Shown: positions 55,108 to 64,000 of the stretch, piece by piece
Position numbering within the stretch: position 1 is the first letter of the stretch
Layout of the letters: each line of letters begins with the position of its first letter
Origin: Devosia rhodophyticola
GTDB taxonomy: Bacteria > Pseudomonadota > Alphaproteobacteria > Rhizobiales > Devosiaceae
Assembly: GCF_028816475.1 (NCBI RefSeq)
Contig: NZ_CP118247.1
Location: 124,001 to 188,000, forward strand
Length of the DNA: 64,000 nt
Reading direction: 5' to 3'
Program-made: the position numbers and the translations under genes
Notes under the pieces: model-generated
The model's database searches: none
Told to the model about the DNA's origin: nothing
Seen by the model: only the letters and a program-made list of their open reading frames with translations

Positions 55108-55180
55108 TATGTCGGCTTTCATCGTCTTTTCATTCCTTTGACCAATAATGCCCCCCTAAAAAGTAGCAGGCGGTGGCGTA

Positions 55181-56704
55181 ATGTATCGAGTAGACCCCCA
55201 GCAGGCAGCGACCGCGCAGGCCGACAAGCGTGCCAGCAATGGTGGCGCCAAGCGCGTATTATCGAGTGCAGCGGAGGCCATCATCAATGCGCCGGCCGAG
55301 CCAACGGTATCCGGGTCGCTCGTTGTCGGGGTCGCTCAAGTCGTTGAAGCGCTGCTGCTTACTGTGCTGGGCTATGTGATTTTCGAAATTTATCTTCAGG
55401 GCGAGCAGCGCGGCTTTTATGTGGCGCTGGTTTTTGGCGCTGCCTTGCTGACCAATGTACTGCTCAATATCGGTCGGACGCACCGCATTGCTGCCTATCG
55501 GACAATATTCACTCAAATCAGCCGGGTCCTGCTGGGCTGGGCGATTGTCATGGCATTGCTGGCAATCGGCACATTTTTGTTCAAGGCATCCGACCTGGTA
55601 TCGCGGATCTGGGTTCTGAGCTGGTTTGCCAGTGGGGCCGCGCTACTGGTTACCTATAGATTGGTGCTGCGCGCATTTGTGATGCGGATGACGCGGCAGG
55701 GTCGGCTGAAACGCCGGACGGTTATCGTGGGCGGCGGCAAGGATGCTGAGGTCTTGATCGGCCAGATACGGCAAGGCGCGGATAGCGATATCAGGCTGTT
55801 TGGCCTGTTTGATGATCGTATTGATGATCGTTCACCCGAAATGGTGGCGGGGTGTCCAAAACTGGGGACGGTTGCGGATCTAGTGGAATTTGCCCGACGC
55901 ACCACCGTGGATCTGGTGATCGTTTCCATGCCGCTTTCCGCTGAAAAGCGGGTGTTGGCAATGTTGACCCAGCTTTGGGTCTTGCCGGTCGATATCCGGT
56001 TGTCAGCGCATATGAGCACGCTCAAATTTACCAGCAAGGCCTATTCTTATGTTGGCGACCTTGCTGTGCTGGATATGGCCGATCGGCCGATTTCGGACTG
56101 GAACCTGGTATTCAAATGGATATTCGACAAGGTCGTGGCGGTTGCTGCGCTGATCCTGTTGTCGCCTGTCATGGTAGCAACAGCGATTGCCATTAAACTG
56201 GAAAGCCCCGGCCCGGTGTTTTTCCGGCAGAATCGGCACGGCTTTAACAATGAACTGATCAAAATCTTCAAGTTCCGCTCGATGCGCACGGATATGGCGG
56301 ATGAAAGCGCCAGCAGGCTGGTAACCAAGGACGATCCGCGCGTAACCCGCGTTGGCAAGTTTATACGGCGCACATCAATTGATGAGTTGCCGCAGCTGTT
56401 CAATGTTCTCAAGGGCGAGCTGTCAATTGTTGGCCCCCGCCCGCACGCCTTGCAGGCCAAGGCGGCCAACCAGCTTTATTATGAAGCGGTCGAGGGTTAT
56501 TTCGCCCGCCACCGCGTTAAACCGGGCATGACGGGCTGGGCCCAGATCAATGGTTGGCGCGGTGAAACCGATACGATCGACAAGATCATGCAGCGGGTTA
56601 ATCACGACCTCTACTATATCGAGCATTGGTCGATCCTTCTGGACATGTACATCGTGGTGATGACACCGCTGTCGCTGGTTTCAAAGAATGAGAACGCCTA
56701 TTGA
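55181..56704 (+). CDS. Undecaprenyl-phosphate sugar phosphotransferase (WcaJ/ExoY type)
   Basis: This 507-residue protein has four N-terminal membrane helices, a central CoA-binding-like domain (RRTVIVGGGKDAEVLI) and a C-terminal bacterial sugar transferase domain from about residue 310: FRQNRHGFNNELIKIFKFRSM, TSIDELPQLFNVLKGELSIVGPRP and VKPGMTGWAQINGWRG. It starts polysaccharide assembly by transferring glucose- or galactose-phosphate to the lipid carrier. It overlaps the following polymerase/ligase gene by 4 bases. Confidence 0.93.
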   Translation: MYRVDPQQAATAQADKRASNGGAKRVLSSAAEAIINAPAEPTVSGSLVVGVAQVVEALLLTVLGYVIFEIYLQGEQRGFYVALVFGAALLTNVLLNIGRTHRIAAYRTIFTQISRVLLGWAIVMALLAIGTFLFKASDLVSRIWVLSWFASGAALLVTYRLVLRAFVMRMTRQGRLKRRTVIVGGGKDAEVLIGQIRQGADSDIRLFGLFDDRIDDRSPEMVAGCPKLGTVADLVEFARRTTVDLVIVSMPLSAEKRVLAMLTQLWVLPVDIRLSAHMSTLKFTSKAYSYVGDLAVLDMADRPISDWNLVFKWIFDKVVAVAALILLSPVMVATAIAIKLESPGPVFFRQNRHGFNNELIKIFKFRSMRTDMADESASRLVTKDDPRVTRVGKFIRRTSIDELPQLFNVLKGELSIVGPRPHALQAKAANQLYYEAVEGYFARHRVKPGMTGWAQINGWRGETDTIDKIMQRVNHDLYYIEHWSILLDMYIVVMTPLSLVSKNENAY

Positions 56705-57987
56705 GCGCCATTGAGTACTCTGGTGCGCTGAATTCGGCTGCCGAGCAAAAAGGGCTCGGCACTGCTTATTTGCGTGCGCGGGCGATGCGCACGCTTGATC
56801 TACTGGTGGCCTTCTGGATTTTCACCGGCGGCCTGGTGCTGGTGGAACCATCGCCCTATGAATTTTCGTTCCTGCTGGTATTGCCGATGGCATTTATTGC
56901 CGGGATCGGCCTTTATCGCTCGACGCTGGGGATATTGGCGATCCTGATGGTGTTCATACCGTTCGCGTTGATCGCATCGTTTCAGGTGAACTACGCCGAT
57001 TTCATGGATGCATTCGTCTTCGTCATCGTGACGATATTCATGTTTTTGACATCGTATTTTCTGGCCAATTATCTGGCCGAAGCGACGTTGCAGCGAACAC
57101 GATTGATCATCAGAGCCTATACCGGCATTGCCCTGATCTGTTCGCTGATCGGCATTCTGGCCTATCTCGGATTGATACCCGGGGCCGATCTCTTTGTGCG
57201 CTATGGACGCGCCAAGGCAACGTTCAAGGACCCCAATGTATACGGTCCCTTCCTTATCCTGCCGGCCGCCTTTGCCCTGCAGCGCGTTCTTTTGGCGCGC
57301 GGGTCCAAATCGTTCTGGGCTGGCATGGTCTATCTGGTTCTGTTCGTCGGCATTTTTGTGAGCTTTTCGCGCGCGGCCTGGGGGCATCTGGCGGCGACCT
57401 CGCTATTGGTCATGATGCTGGTATTCTGGCTTGAGGCCAATGCGCACGACAAGGTGCGGATCATGATCCTATCCATTGTCGGCACCTTGGGGCTGGTGGT
57501 GGCGCTCGGCGGGCTCTTGAGCGTTCCGGCGGTATATCAACTGTTTGAAACCCGGACGGCTTCGCAGAAATATGATGGCGGCTCTACCGGCCGTTTCGGA
57601 CGGCAGGGTTATGCGTTTGACTTGGCGCTCAGTAACCCATGGGGCATCGGGGCGGGCGAATTTCACAATCTGCGGATCACCGAGGAACCGCACGACACCT
57701 ATGTCAGCGTGCTGCATGTTTATGGCTGGGGCGGCGGGGCAATGTATTATCTGTTCGTGCTTGCCACACTGTGGCGCGGCATATCCAGCTTACGGCATCA
57801 ATCACCTTATCGATTATTGATGATCCCGGTGATATCGACATTTTCGATCTTGGTCATAGAGGCGGCGATCATCGATATTGATCACTGGCGCCATTATTAT
57901 CTGGTCGCGGGCATGATCTGGGGTTTGTCGACCGCCATTCGGAACGGGCCGCAGGGGTCAAGCCATCGAGACGAGGCGCTGGTCTAG
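56701..57987 (+). CDS. O-antigen ligase/polymerase family protein (Wzy/ExoQ-like)
   Basis: The 428-residue protein has about ten membrane helices. The Wzy_C-type region includes FVSFSRAAWGHLAATSLL and, after a periplasmic loop, the Arg/His segment RFGRQGYAFDLALSNPWGIGAGEF with EEPHDTYVSVLHVYGWGG. Members polymerise repeat units or ligate chains on the periplasmic side. The start TTG overlaps the phosphotransferase stop, so the two are co-translated. No flippase gene (Wzx) is seen in the cluster. Confidence 0.85.
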   Translation: MSAIEYSGALNSAAEQKGLGTAYLRARAMRTLDLLVAFWIFTGGLVLVEPSPYEFSFLLVLPMAFIAGIGLYRSTLGILAILMVFIPFALIASFQVNYADFMDAFVFVIVTIFMFLTSYFLANYLAEATLQRTRLIIRAYTGIALICSLIGILAYLGLIPGADLFVRYGRAKATFKDPNVYGPFLILPAAFALQRVLLARGSKSFWAGMVYLVLFVGIFVSFSRAAWGHLAATSLLVMMLVFWLEANAHDKVRIMILSIVGTLGLVVALGGLLSVPAVYQLFETRTASQKYDGGSTGRFGRQGYAFDLALSNPWGIGAGEFHNLRITEEPHDTYVSVLHVYGWGGGAMYYLFVLATLWRGISSLRHQSPYRLLMIPVISTFSILVIEAAIIDIDHWRHYYLVAGMIWGLSTAIRNGPQGSSHRDEALV

Positions 57988-58953
57988 ATAGCCCTCAGCG
58001 AGGCGGGCGGTATTTTCTGCAAATCGGGGCATGTGTGTTTGTGCAAGGCCGGTTTCACTATGTGAGCCGATCCAGGCCAGAAGCGCCATGCGACGCAACA
58101 GGATCATGGTGTCGATAGCGTTTCTGTCGGCACGTTCGAGCGGACGAACCCGTTCATAGTTGTCCAGCCAGGCCGCTTTCCATTGGTTGACCATTGGGTG
58201 GGCTTCGTAGAACGAGATGGCAGCGGCAAACTCATAGGCAAACCAGCAAAAGCCGCAGTCGTCGAAATCGATCAGGGTAATGTTGGCGCCGTCGGCCAGC
58301 ACGTTGCCCAGCCGCATATCGGCGTGGATCAGACCATAACGATGTGGGGCAGTTCCATATCGGGCAAGATTGATGCGCAGCGCCTCGTCGAGCCTATGCA
58401 GAGTTTTGGCAACTGTGTCGTCGACGCCGGGTGCGATACGCCAATTGCCCCAGAGGCCGTCGGCATCCAGAATATGAGCGGCACTCCAGTGTTGGCGCTC
58501 GAAGTCGGGAGGTTGACGCCAGTTTTCGGCGTGATCGTGCATGATGGCAGCGTAGGTACCCAGTGTTGCAAATAGGCCGATCAAATCTTCATCGGCGCGC
58601 AATTCCCTGCCCGGCGCAAATGCGAAAAGAACGGCGTGGCGATTGTCCCCTGCCCCCAGCGCCAATTCTTGCAGATAGGCACCGTCGTTGCCGATGATGG
58701 GGCGAGCCAGATTGAGGCGATCGTCGGCGGCGAGCGCCGTCAGCCACGCCAGCTCGCTCTTGATCGCCGCTGTGGTTTGATAACCCGGCCGGTGCAGGCG
58801 AAGAGTGAAGCGCGGGCCCTCAGGACTATCGATGCGGTAGGTGTGGTTTTCCGAATAATTGATCAGCGTAACGCTGCAATTATGGGTGCCGGGCCAGCGG
58901 GTTAGCGCCAGTTGTATCGTGCTTGGATCGGGCTGGGTTTCGCTATCGTGCAT
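57958..58953 (-). CDS. Aminoglycoside phosphotransferase-family kinase
   Basis: The 331-residue protein has the APH/choline-kinase fold. [10 protein letters not shown] lies at the hinge, [13 protein letters not shown] is the Brenner-like catalytic loop (His-x-Asp-x4-Asn) and [14 protein letters not shown] carries the metal-binding Asp. Homoserine kinase type II (ThrB-like) and small-molecule kinases share this pattern. No resistance phenotype can be inferred. It converges on the polymerase gene with a 30-base overlap. Confidence 0.82.
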   Translation of the reverse strand: MHDSETQPDPSTIQLALTRWPGTHNCSVTLINYSENHTYRIDSPEGPRFTLRLHRPGYQTTAAIKSELAWLTALAADDRLNLARPIIGNDGAYLQELALGAGDNRHAVLFAFAPGRELRADEDLIGLFATLGTYAAIMHDHAENWRQPPDFERQHWSAAHILDADGLWGNWRIAPGVDDTVAKTLHRLDEALRINLARYGTAPHRYGLIHADMRLGNVLADGANITLIDFDDCGFCWFAYEFAAAISFYEAHPMVNQWKAAWLDNYERVRPLERADRNAIDTMILLRRMALLAWIGSHSETGLAQTHMPRFAENTARLAEGYLDQRLVSMA

Positions 58954-59009
58954 ATTCTATCCCAGATGGCCCATGTGGCCATCTTGCAAACCAGCGATGG
59001 GAGTGGAAA

Positions 59010-59086
59010 TGGTCGGAGCGGCAGGATTTGAACCTACGACCCTTTGTCCCCCAGACAAATGCGCTACCAGGCTGCGCTACGCCCCG
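59010..59086 (-). tRNA. tRNA-Pro (anticodon GGG)
   Basis: The minus strand gives CGGGGCG pairing with CGCTCCG (one wobble), a D-arm GCGCAGCCTGGTAGCGC, an anticodon stem-loop TTTGTCTGGGGGACAAA with GGG, and GGTTCAAATCC in the T-arm. CCA is encoded at 59010-59012. Confidence 0.93.
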
Positions 59087-59690
59087 ACTTCTGGGAGACA
59101 TACGGAAATGGGCGATTGGGCGCAACCCTCATTTTGCAGACCGTGTGAACAAAGTGAGATTTTTTAGGCGATGCGGTTCTTCGTGGGACCAAAAGTCCCA
59201 CGAAGGTCCCACGAATGTTCTAGCCATGTTCACGCAGAAAGCGGGCTAGATTTCTATGCGATGACAGTGATATTCCGAACTTTTGACGCTTACCTGGGAG
59301 TTGCGGGACGCGGTCACGTCTGCAAAAGATTGGGTCGGTTACTCCGCTCGACCGAAAAGGCCTCGAGGCAACCGACCTGATGCGACCGGCAAGCCGGCCT
59401 GATCAAGGGCGGGATGGATCGGATATCCCTTCGACTATGCCATCCTGGCGACCACCCGATGACGCTTGCACGATAGAGTTGGATCGTGCCGGGCTCGCAT
59501 GTGTGCGAAATCCTCTCACCTGAAAGTATCCTCCCGGACGTAACGTGGAAGCTGATGCCTCCGTTGACACCAGCCGTCCGTTTTCGCCCAGTTGGGGGCG
59601 GCGATCAAGCATGCAAGCTCTATCCCCAGAGGACCCAAGAAATTTGGCCTGCGACGGATCGAAATATCATGTCGCTGAGCAGAGCCACTT
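59087..59690. other. Intergenic region with a GTCCCACGAA repeat and hairpins
   Basis: No supported gene is found in this 604-base stretch. At 59180-59204, arms TTCGTGGGAC and GTCCCACGAA form a perfect hairpin around CAAAA, and a third copy, GTCCCACGAA, follows at 59206-59215. A CCGGC-AA-GCCGG hairpin near 59390 lies downstream of the rhamnosidase stop and might end its transcript. The region separates conserved chromosomal genes from the glycosidase block on the right and may be a recombination border. Confidence 0.5.
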
Positions 59691-62072
59691 TCATGGCGTA
59701 GGGTCAGCCTTACCCTCAAGCGCCGAAGCGAAAACTGCGGGAGGCGTCCAGTCGAAGGTTACCCTATGCCTGCCAGGTCCGACCAGCGTTTCACTTGCGT
59801 CGTTGCACTCATTACCGTCGACCATGGCGTTGGTATAACTCGGACTCAACCGCAAAACACCAGTTGATCCTTCGGGCACCTCAATGTCGTACGTGACGTG
59901 GCCGTCGCTTTCGGTCCACTCGGCGCGTATGGTGCCATGGTCGCATTCGTGATGCGCACGAACCGGCGACAGATTGGCAATAATGCTGGGCTCGAAGACG
60001 ATCTTGGCGAAGCCTGGCTCGACTTCGTCCGGGCGGAAGCCTGACACCGACTCAATAAGCCATTGGCACACAGCGCCATATGCGTAGTGATTATACGAGT
60101 TCATTTGCGGGTTGTATATTTTGCCGTCCGGCTGGACTGCGTCCCAACGTTCCCAAATGGTAGTTGCCCCCATCTTGACCTGGTAAAGCCACCCTGGCAC
60201 TTCTTCCTGCAGGAACATCTGACCGGCCAAGCCCGGCTCGCTAATCTTGATCAGCGCAGGCAACAATGCCGGAGTGCCAATGAATCCGGTTCCGATACGC
60301 CCGTCCGTCCGGGAAATTGCGTTCTTGAAGTGCTCCTTTGCCGCCTCCACGCGGTCGCATGGAATAAGATCATGCAAAAAAGCCAGCGCATATGAGGTCT
60401 GGTCGTCTCCGGCCACTCTCCCCGATGGCGTGATGAATTCCCTAGCGAATGCCCGCTTAACTTCATCAGCCAGGTCACGAAGACGATCTGCCTGCTGGAC
60501 GTCGCCAACGATTGCGGCAATACGGGCGACGTGGCTCGAAGCGATGTACAGGTAAAGTGTTGCCGCTGCTTCGTCACTGATCGTCGGCAGGGGCTTCGCG
60601 CTGGGGCCGCTCGGCTGAAGCCAATCGCCGAACGAGAATCCGCGTGCGCCCCAGGTGCGTGGTGGCCTGACGATCGGCCCGTCGCTAATCGACCAGACGA
60701 AGTCCACCCACTTAACCATGGCGGGCAACACCTCGGCGAGAAAGTCTCTGTCCCCATGGTGCAAGTACAACTGCCATGGGATTACCCAAATCGCGTCCCC
60801 CCAACCCGTGGAACCAAAGAAGCCCGGGAAGTTCTCGGGGTGCAGGCGGGTCGGGTCTGGAACAACATGAGGGATCGCGCCGTCGTCCCGTTGATCTGCC
60901 ATGACATCCCTGATCCACTTCTTAAAGAAGCGGTGCACGTCAGCCAGGTAAAGGGCCGTCCCGGCAAAGACTTGGGCATCCCCCGTCCAGCCCAGGCGCT
61001 CATCTCGTTGAGGGCAGTCCGTGGGCACCTCGATGAAGTTGGCGCGTTGAGACCAGATGGTGTTCTGCACCAATCTGTTCACAAGTTGATTTCCGCAGGT
61101 GAACGAGGCTTTCACGTCAGACACCGAACTTATCGGGATGGCGACGATGTTGAGCACCTCCGCCTGGCCAAGCACGCTCACCCTGGCGTATCGGAAGCCT
61201 TGGAAGGTGAAGTGCGGTTTGTAGGCCTCCCTGCCCGACCCGTTGAGAACGTATTCTATTCGCGCGTCAGCGGTGCGATAGTTCTCGTTGTAGAATTCCC
61301 CTTCTTCATCCAGAATTTCGGCATGCTCCACAACAACCTTTGCGCCCGGTGCTCCGAGCACCTCGAATGAGACGTAGCCTCCAAGATTCTGGCCGAAATC
61401 ATAGAGCAATCGTCCGGCAGCATCCCTCCACTGCTTTACCACCGGCACCGCTTCCAGTTCGCGGACTGGCCTGGCCTCGCAAGGGATCAAGCGCTCTAGG
61501 TCGAACGGCATGGCCTCGACTCCATGCGAGGCTTCGGGCGAGACACGGGCGTCAAATATCTCCCCGAAATAAATCCCCGACTTCAGAATCGGAAGCAGTC
61601 CACTCGACCAGGTACCGTCCGTGACGAGCACAGGATCAGGGCTATCCGGGAATGACCTCAGTTCCGCGATAGCAGCCAGCCGATCGCCCCAAGTGTTCAG
61701 AATCGGCTCATCGCCCCACATCATCCGGGACCGAAGCCAGCCATCGGCCAACCAGATTTCAATGTGATTTTCTCCGCGGTTCAGAAGATCGCCCACATCG
61801 TAAGCCTGGTAACTCAATCGCTTGTCGTAGCTCGTCCAACCCGGCGTCAGCAGGTCCTCGCCTATACGCCTCCCGTTGATGAACGCGATGTACAGCCCAA
61901 GTGCGCTGATCCGCAGCACTTCTTTGCCGGTAATGGCATCCAATCGAAAACGCTTCGAAACGAACGGTGCAGTCGACCCTACGCCTTCGTCGCAAAGCGG
62001 TCGTACCATTCTGGCCGATCGAAAATGCTCAGCGGCATATCCACTCTGGGTATCTTGGGTGACAGAACTCAT
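59691..62072 (-). CDS. Alpha-L-rhamnosidase (GH78)
   Basis: This 793-residue enzyme releases L-rhamnose from plant glycosides or pectin side chains. N-terminal beta-sandwich modules (LGLYIAFINGRRIGEDLLTPGWTSY; VLYDFGQNLGGYVSFE-like) precede the (alpha/alpha)6 barrel. The catalytic region DCPQRDERLGWTGDAQ carries the general acid Glu, and MGATTIWERWD the second catalytic Glu. The C-terminal sandwich contains the GxxTxDxxVPxGxT-like end. There is no signal peptide, so it acts on imported substrate. It is divergent from the GH3 remnant. Confidence 0.93.
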   Translation of the reverse strand: MSSVTQDTQSGYAAEHFRSARMVRPLCDEGVGSTAPFVSKRFRLDAITGKEVLRISALGLYIAFINGRRIGEDLLTPGWTSYDKRLSYQAYDVGDLLNRGENHIEIWLADGWLRSRMMWGDEPILNTWGDRLAAIAELRSFPDSPDPVLVTDGTWSSGLLPILKSGIYFGEIFDARVSPEASHGVEAMPFDLERLIPCEARPVRELEAVPVVKQWRDAAGRLLYDFGQNLGGYVSFEVLGAPGAKVVVEHAEILDEEGEFYNENYRTADARIEYVLNGSGREAYKPHFTFQGFRYARVSVLGQAEVLNIVAIPISSVSDVKASFTCGNQLVNRLVQNTIWSQRANFIEVPTDCPQRDERLGWTGDAQVFAGTALYLADVHRFFKKWIRDVMADQRDDGAIPHVVPDPTRLHPENFPGFFGSTGWGDAIWVIPWQLYLHHGDRDFLAEVLPAMVKWVDFVWSISDGPIVRPPRTWGARGFSFGDWLQPSGPSAKPLPTISDEAAATLYLYIASSHVARIAAIVGDVQQADRLRDLADEVKRAFAREFITPSGRVAGDDQTSYALAFLHDLIPCDRVEAAKEHFKNAISRTDGRIGTGFIGTPALLPALIKISEPGLAGQMFLQEEVPGWLYQVKMGATTIWERWDAVQPDGKIYNPQMNSYNHYAYGAVCQWLIESVSGFRPDEVEPGFAKIVFEPSIIANLSPVRAHHECDHGTIRAEWTESDGHVTYDIEVPEGSTGVLRLSPSYTNAMVDGNECNDASETLVGPGRHRVTFDWTPPAVFASALEGKADPTP

Positions 62073-62244
62073 AGCAATTCCAAACGATGTCGAACTTCTG
62101 TATATCGTTTTCCGAAACCTGATGCCTTTGCAAGCACAAATTTTCTTTTACAATTATCTTGCCGTCACAATTTCGATGTTCCAATTTGACGATCATTCAG
62201 AAAACGTTGTACACGCATTGCGCCGTCGTGAATAGAGGATTCCC

Positions 62245-63685
62245 ATGACCCAGACTTATCGAGATGCCAATGCTCCAATCGAGATTCGCGTTTCGGATCT
62301 AATCGGTCGGATGACCCTGGAAGAAAAGGCTGCGCAACTTTGTTGTCTTTGGGAGAGAAAGCCCGAGTTTCTGGATGACACGGGTGAATTCGCCCCCGAC
62401 AAGGCGGTGAACGCGCTGCAACACGGCATCGGGCAGATTTCCCGCATCTCTGACTATCGAGGGTAGCCGTGTGCTTGCTCTCAAGTTCGAGGCGGGTCTG
62501 TTCGAGAACCCCTATCTCAACCTCGAGGACGCCCTTTCCCCAGTGCACGCAGAACGCGACGCAATCCTGGCGCGCAAGGCTGCCGAAAAGGCTCTGATAC
62601 TGCTCAAGAACGACGGCATTCTGCCGCTTTCGGTCTCCGCCCCGCTGAAAGTCGCCGTGATAGGGCCGAACGCCGACGAAGCTCTGCTAGGTGGGTATTC
62701 GGGTGACAGCAACGAGAAGATCGGTATCCTGGAAGGCCTGAAGAGACTGGCCCCTTCCAGCTTCGTCATCGAGCATGCTGTTGGCGTTTGGATAACACCA
62801 CCCGACGAGCTAGGTCGCCATCGTAGCTTCTCGCAAACCGAACCGGCGCTCCGCGACGAGAACCTGGCCCGGATAGAGCAGGCGATCGAATTGGCGACCC
62901 GGTCCGATATAATTGTACTTTGTGTTGGTGACGTTCCTGCGGTTACGAGGGAGGCCGTTGCGCCCGAATTACCGGGCGACAGGAGCACCCTCGGCCTGTG
63001 GGGAGATCAAGACCTGCTTATTGATGCCTTGGCGGCAACGGGTAAGCCGCTGGTGATAGTTCTCCTGAACGGCCGTCCATTGGTGATCAACAAAATGACC
63101 GAGACAGCGAACGCCATTGTCGAGGGTTGGTATCTGGGTGAAGCGACCGGCCTGGCGGTTGCAGATGTCCTCCTGGGAAACACAAACCCGGGCGGCAAGC
63201 TTCCGGTCTCCATTCCGGCTTCCGTCGGCGAACTGCCGGTCTACTACAATCGACACCCGTCAGCAGATGTGAATCAGTACCTCGAGGGTGCCCGGCGTGC
63301 CCTTTTCCCATTCGGACACGGGCTGAGCTACACATCATTTGAAATTTCCTCGCCGCGGCTGTCCTCGTCGTCGGCGCGATCAGATGAAACCGTTCAAGTC
63401 GTCGTGGACGTTACGAACACGGGACCCGTGGCCGGCGACGAAGTCGTGCAACTCTACGTTCGAGACGATTTCAGCTCGCTTCCGCGGCCCGTCATTGAGC
63501 TTCGCGGGTTCGAGCGCATCCACTTGCATCCTTCTCAAACAAAGACGGTGGAATTTTCCCTCGGAGCCGCTGAACTAGGCTTCTGGAACGTGAACCTCGA
63601 TTGGGTTGTTGAGCCCGGGTCCTTCACGATCTCGGTGGGACGCAGCTCGCAGGATCACAAATCCACTACTTTAACCGTAGTCTGA
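62245..63685 (+). pseudogene. GH3 beta-glucosidase lacking its catalytic barrel
   Basis: 62245-62466 encodes the normal GH3 beginning (RVSDLIGRMTLEEKAAQLCC, GIGQISRISDYRG) and then stops. 62471-63685, in another frame, starts at the end of the barrel (LALKFEAGLFENPYL) and continues with the C-terminal alpha/beta domain (LLKNDGILPLS, VAVIGPNADEALLGGYSGD, NPGGKLPVSIP, FPFGHGLSYTSF) and a Fn3-like domain. About 280 residues, including the catalytic Asp, are missing compared with the usual 750 or so. The event is a deletion with frame change, so no active enzyme can be made. Confidence 0.85.
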
Positions 63686-63819
63686 AGGGACAGTCCCTTG
63701 GCCGAAAGGGATACCAGCATCAAGCTTGGCGGCTCTGGCAAGACCCGGCAGGTCAACCCAAAGCCAACGTCGCCCGCTACGACACGCTGCGTGGCAAGGA
63801 TGTTATCGGCATTGTTCAT
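63655..63819 (-). other. Truncated ORF between GH3 remnant and SDR (54 codons)
   Basis: An ATG at 63819, preceded by AGGAG, starts a 54-codon frame (MNNADNILATQRVVAGDVGF and onward) that follows the SDR stop by 18 bases and runs into the antisense of the GH3 3' end. The coupling to the SDR suggests it was the start of the next operon gene, cut off by the rearrangement that placed the GH3 remnant here. A 15-base palindrome (AAGGGAC-A-GTCCCTT) lies at 63686-63700. Confidence 0.3.
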
Positions 63820-63836
63820 GGGTGCCGCTCCTGCGT

Positions 63837-64000
63837 TCAGGAGCGCTTGGCCACTGCCCGCATGTCATGGGCGACTGTGACAGGGGGCAGAAGCACACCA
63901 CCGTCGGCAAAGATGGTCTGCCCCGTTATGTAAGACGCAGCGTCTGATGCCAAGAAAACGCAAAGACTAGCGATTTCAGATGGCAAGGCAGTGCGCTGCA
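63837..64000 (-). CDS. SDR-family oxidoreductase, C-terminal end (5' part outside window)
   Basis: The last 54 codons of a short-chain dehydrogenase enter from the window edge: PSEIASLCVFLASDAASYIT, then GQTIFADGGVLLPPVT and a short tail. The Ser-Tyr-Ile-Thr-Gly-Gln pattern followed by Asp-Gly-Gly is the classical C-terminus of FabG-like enzymes. The active site lies outside the window, so nothing can be said about its substrate. Confidence 0.85.
   Translation of the reverse strand, partial: QRTALPSEIASLCVFLASDAASYITGQTIFADGGVLLPPVTVAHDMRAVAKRS

Noticed and set aside
59010..59086. tRNA-Pro as the attachment site of the glycosidase block
   Set aside because: The tRNA 3' end points left, away from the rhamnosidase block, and no integrase or repeated tRNA end is visible on the right.
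1..64000. CRISPR arrays, riboswitches, rRNA genes, replication origin
   Set aside because: I looked for repeat-spacer patterns, known riboswitch core motifs, rRNA sequence and clusters of DnaA boxes and saw none that I could support.

Overview
The window looks like chromosomal DNA of an alphaproteobacterium, most probably a member of the Hyphomicrobiales (Devosia-like). The evidence is the block recJ - glpX - hom - aminotransferase, the rpsI/rplM pair, a CtaA/COX15-type heme A synthase, a DUF2842 protein and a RpoE/ChrR-type ECF sigma system. Coding density is high and genes sit in tight operons with 1 to 4 base overlaps. Two tRNAs are present (Gly-TCC and Pro-GGG). I found no rRNA, no CRISPR array and no complete insertion sequence.

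Layout. 1-15.3 kb is a sugar or glycoside catabolic locus. On the minus strand it holds a binding protein, two permeases, two ATPases and two tandem apiosidase-like (DUF5060/DUF4038) cytoplasmic hydrolases, with a DeoR regulator upstream. On the plus strand it holds a split transketolase (two subunits), an FGGY kinase, a TIM-barrel isomerase and a nucleoside-hydrolase-like protein. Read together, this suggests import of a glycoside, intracellular release of a sugar (possibly D-apiose), isomerisation, phosphorylation and transketolase cleavage. 15.4-17.1 kb has a small DnaB/RecA-like ATPase, a decayed sugar-ABC ATPase and tRNA-Gly. 17.2-22.3 kb has an SDR, a periplasmic PQQ-type sugar dehydrogenase and a NitT/TauT-like ABC transporter. 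22.3-25.5 kb has a GGDEF-EAL protein behind a frameshifted FIST sensor. 25.7-28.1 kb makes UDP-glucuronate/galacturonate.

28.1-33.7 kb is a singlet-oxygen-type ECF regulon: sigma factor, ChrR-like cupin anti-sigma, SDR, and a converging operon of amine oxidase, DUF1365 and cyclopropane-fatty-acyl synthase. Both operons are preceded by the same promoter pattern (TGATCC-N16-CGTA). The anti-sigma factor has lost the two zinc-binding cysteines of ChrR. 33.7-45.4 kb is core metabolism and ribosome genes plus a glycosyltransferase, and a DUF1772/TetR pair with twin palindromic operators. 45.5-49.7 kb is an accessory patch: IS1595-type remnant, PIN-domain cassette, MATE exporter and a truncated ORF. 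49.7-58 kb is an exopolysaccharide cluster: deacetylase, Wzz-like protein, export lipoprotein, glycosyltransferase, sugar-phosphate transferase and polymerase/ligase. 59.7-64 kb carries an alpha-L-rhamnosidase, a GH3 beta-glucosidase that has lost its catalytic barrel, and the end of an SDR.

Three otherwise conserved genes (FIST, DUF1365, Wzz) are each split by a one-base indel in a G/C homopolymer. Because the pattern repeats, sequencing or assembly error is a serious alternative to real gene decay.
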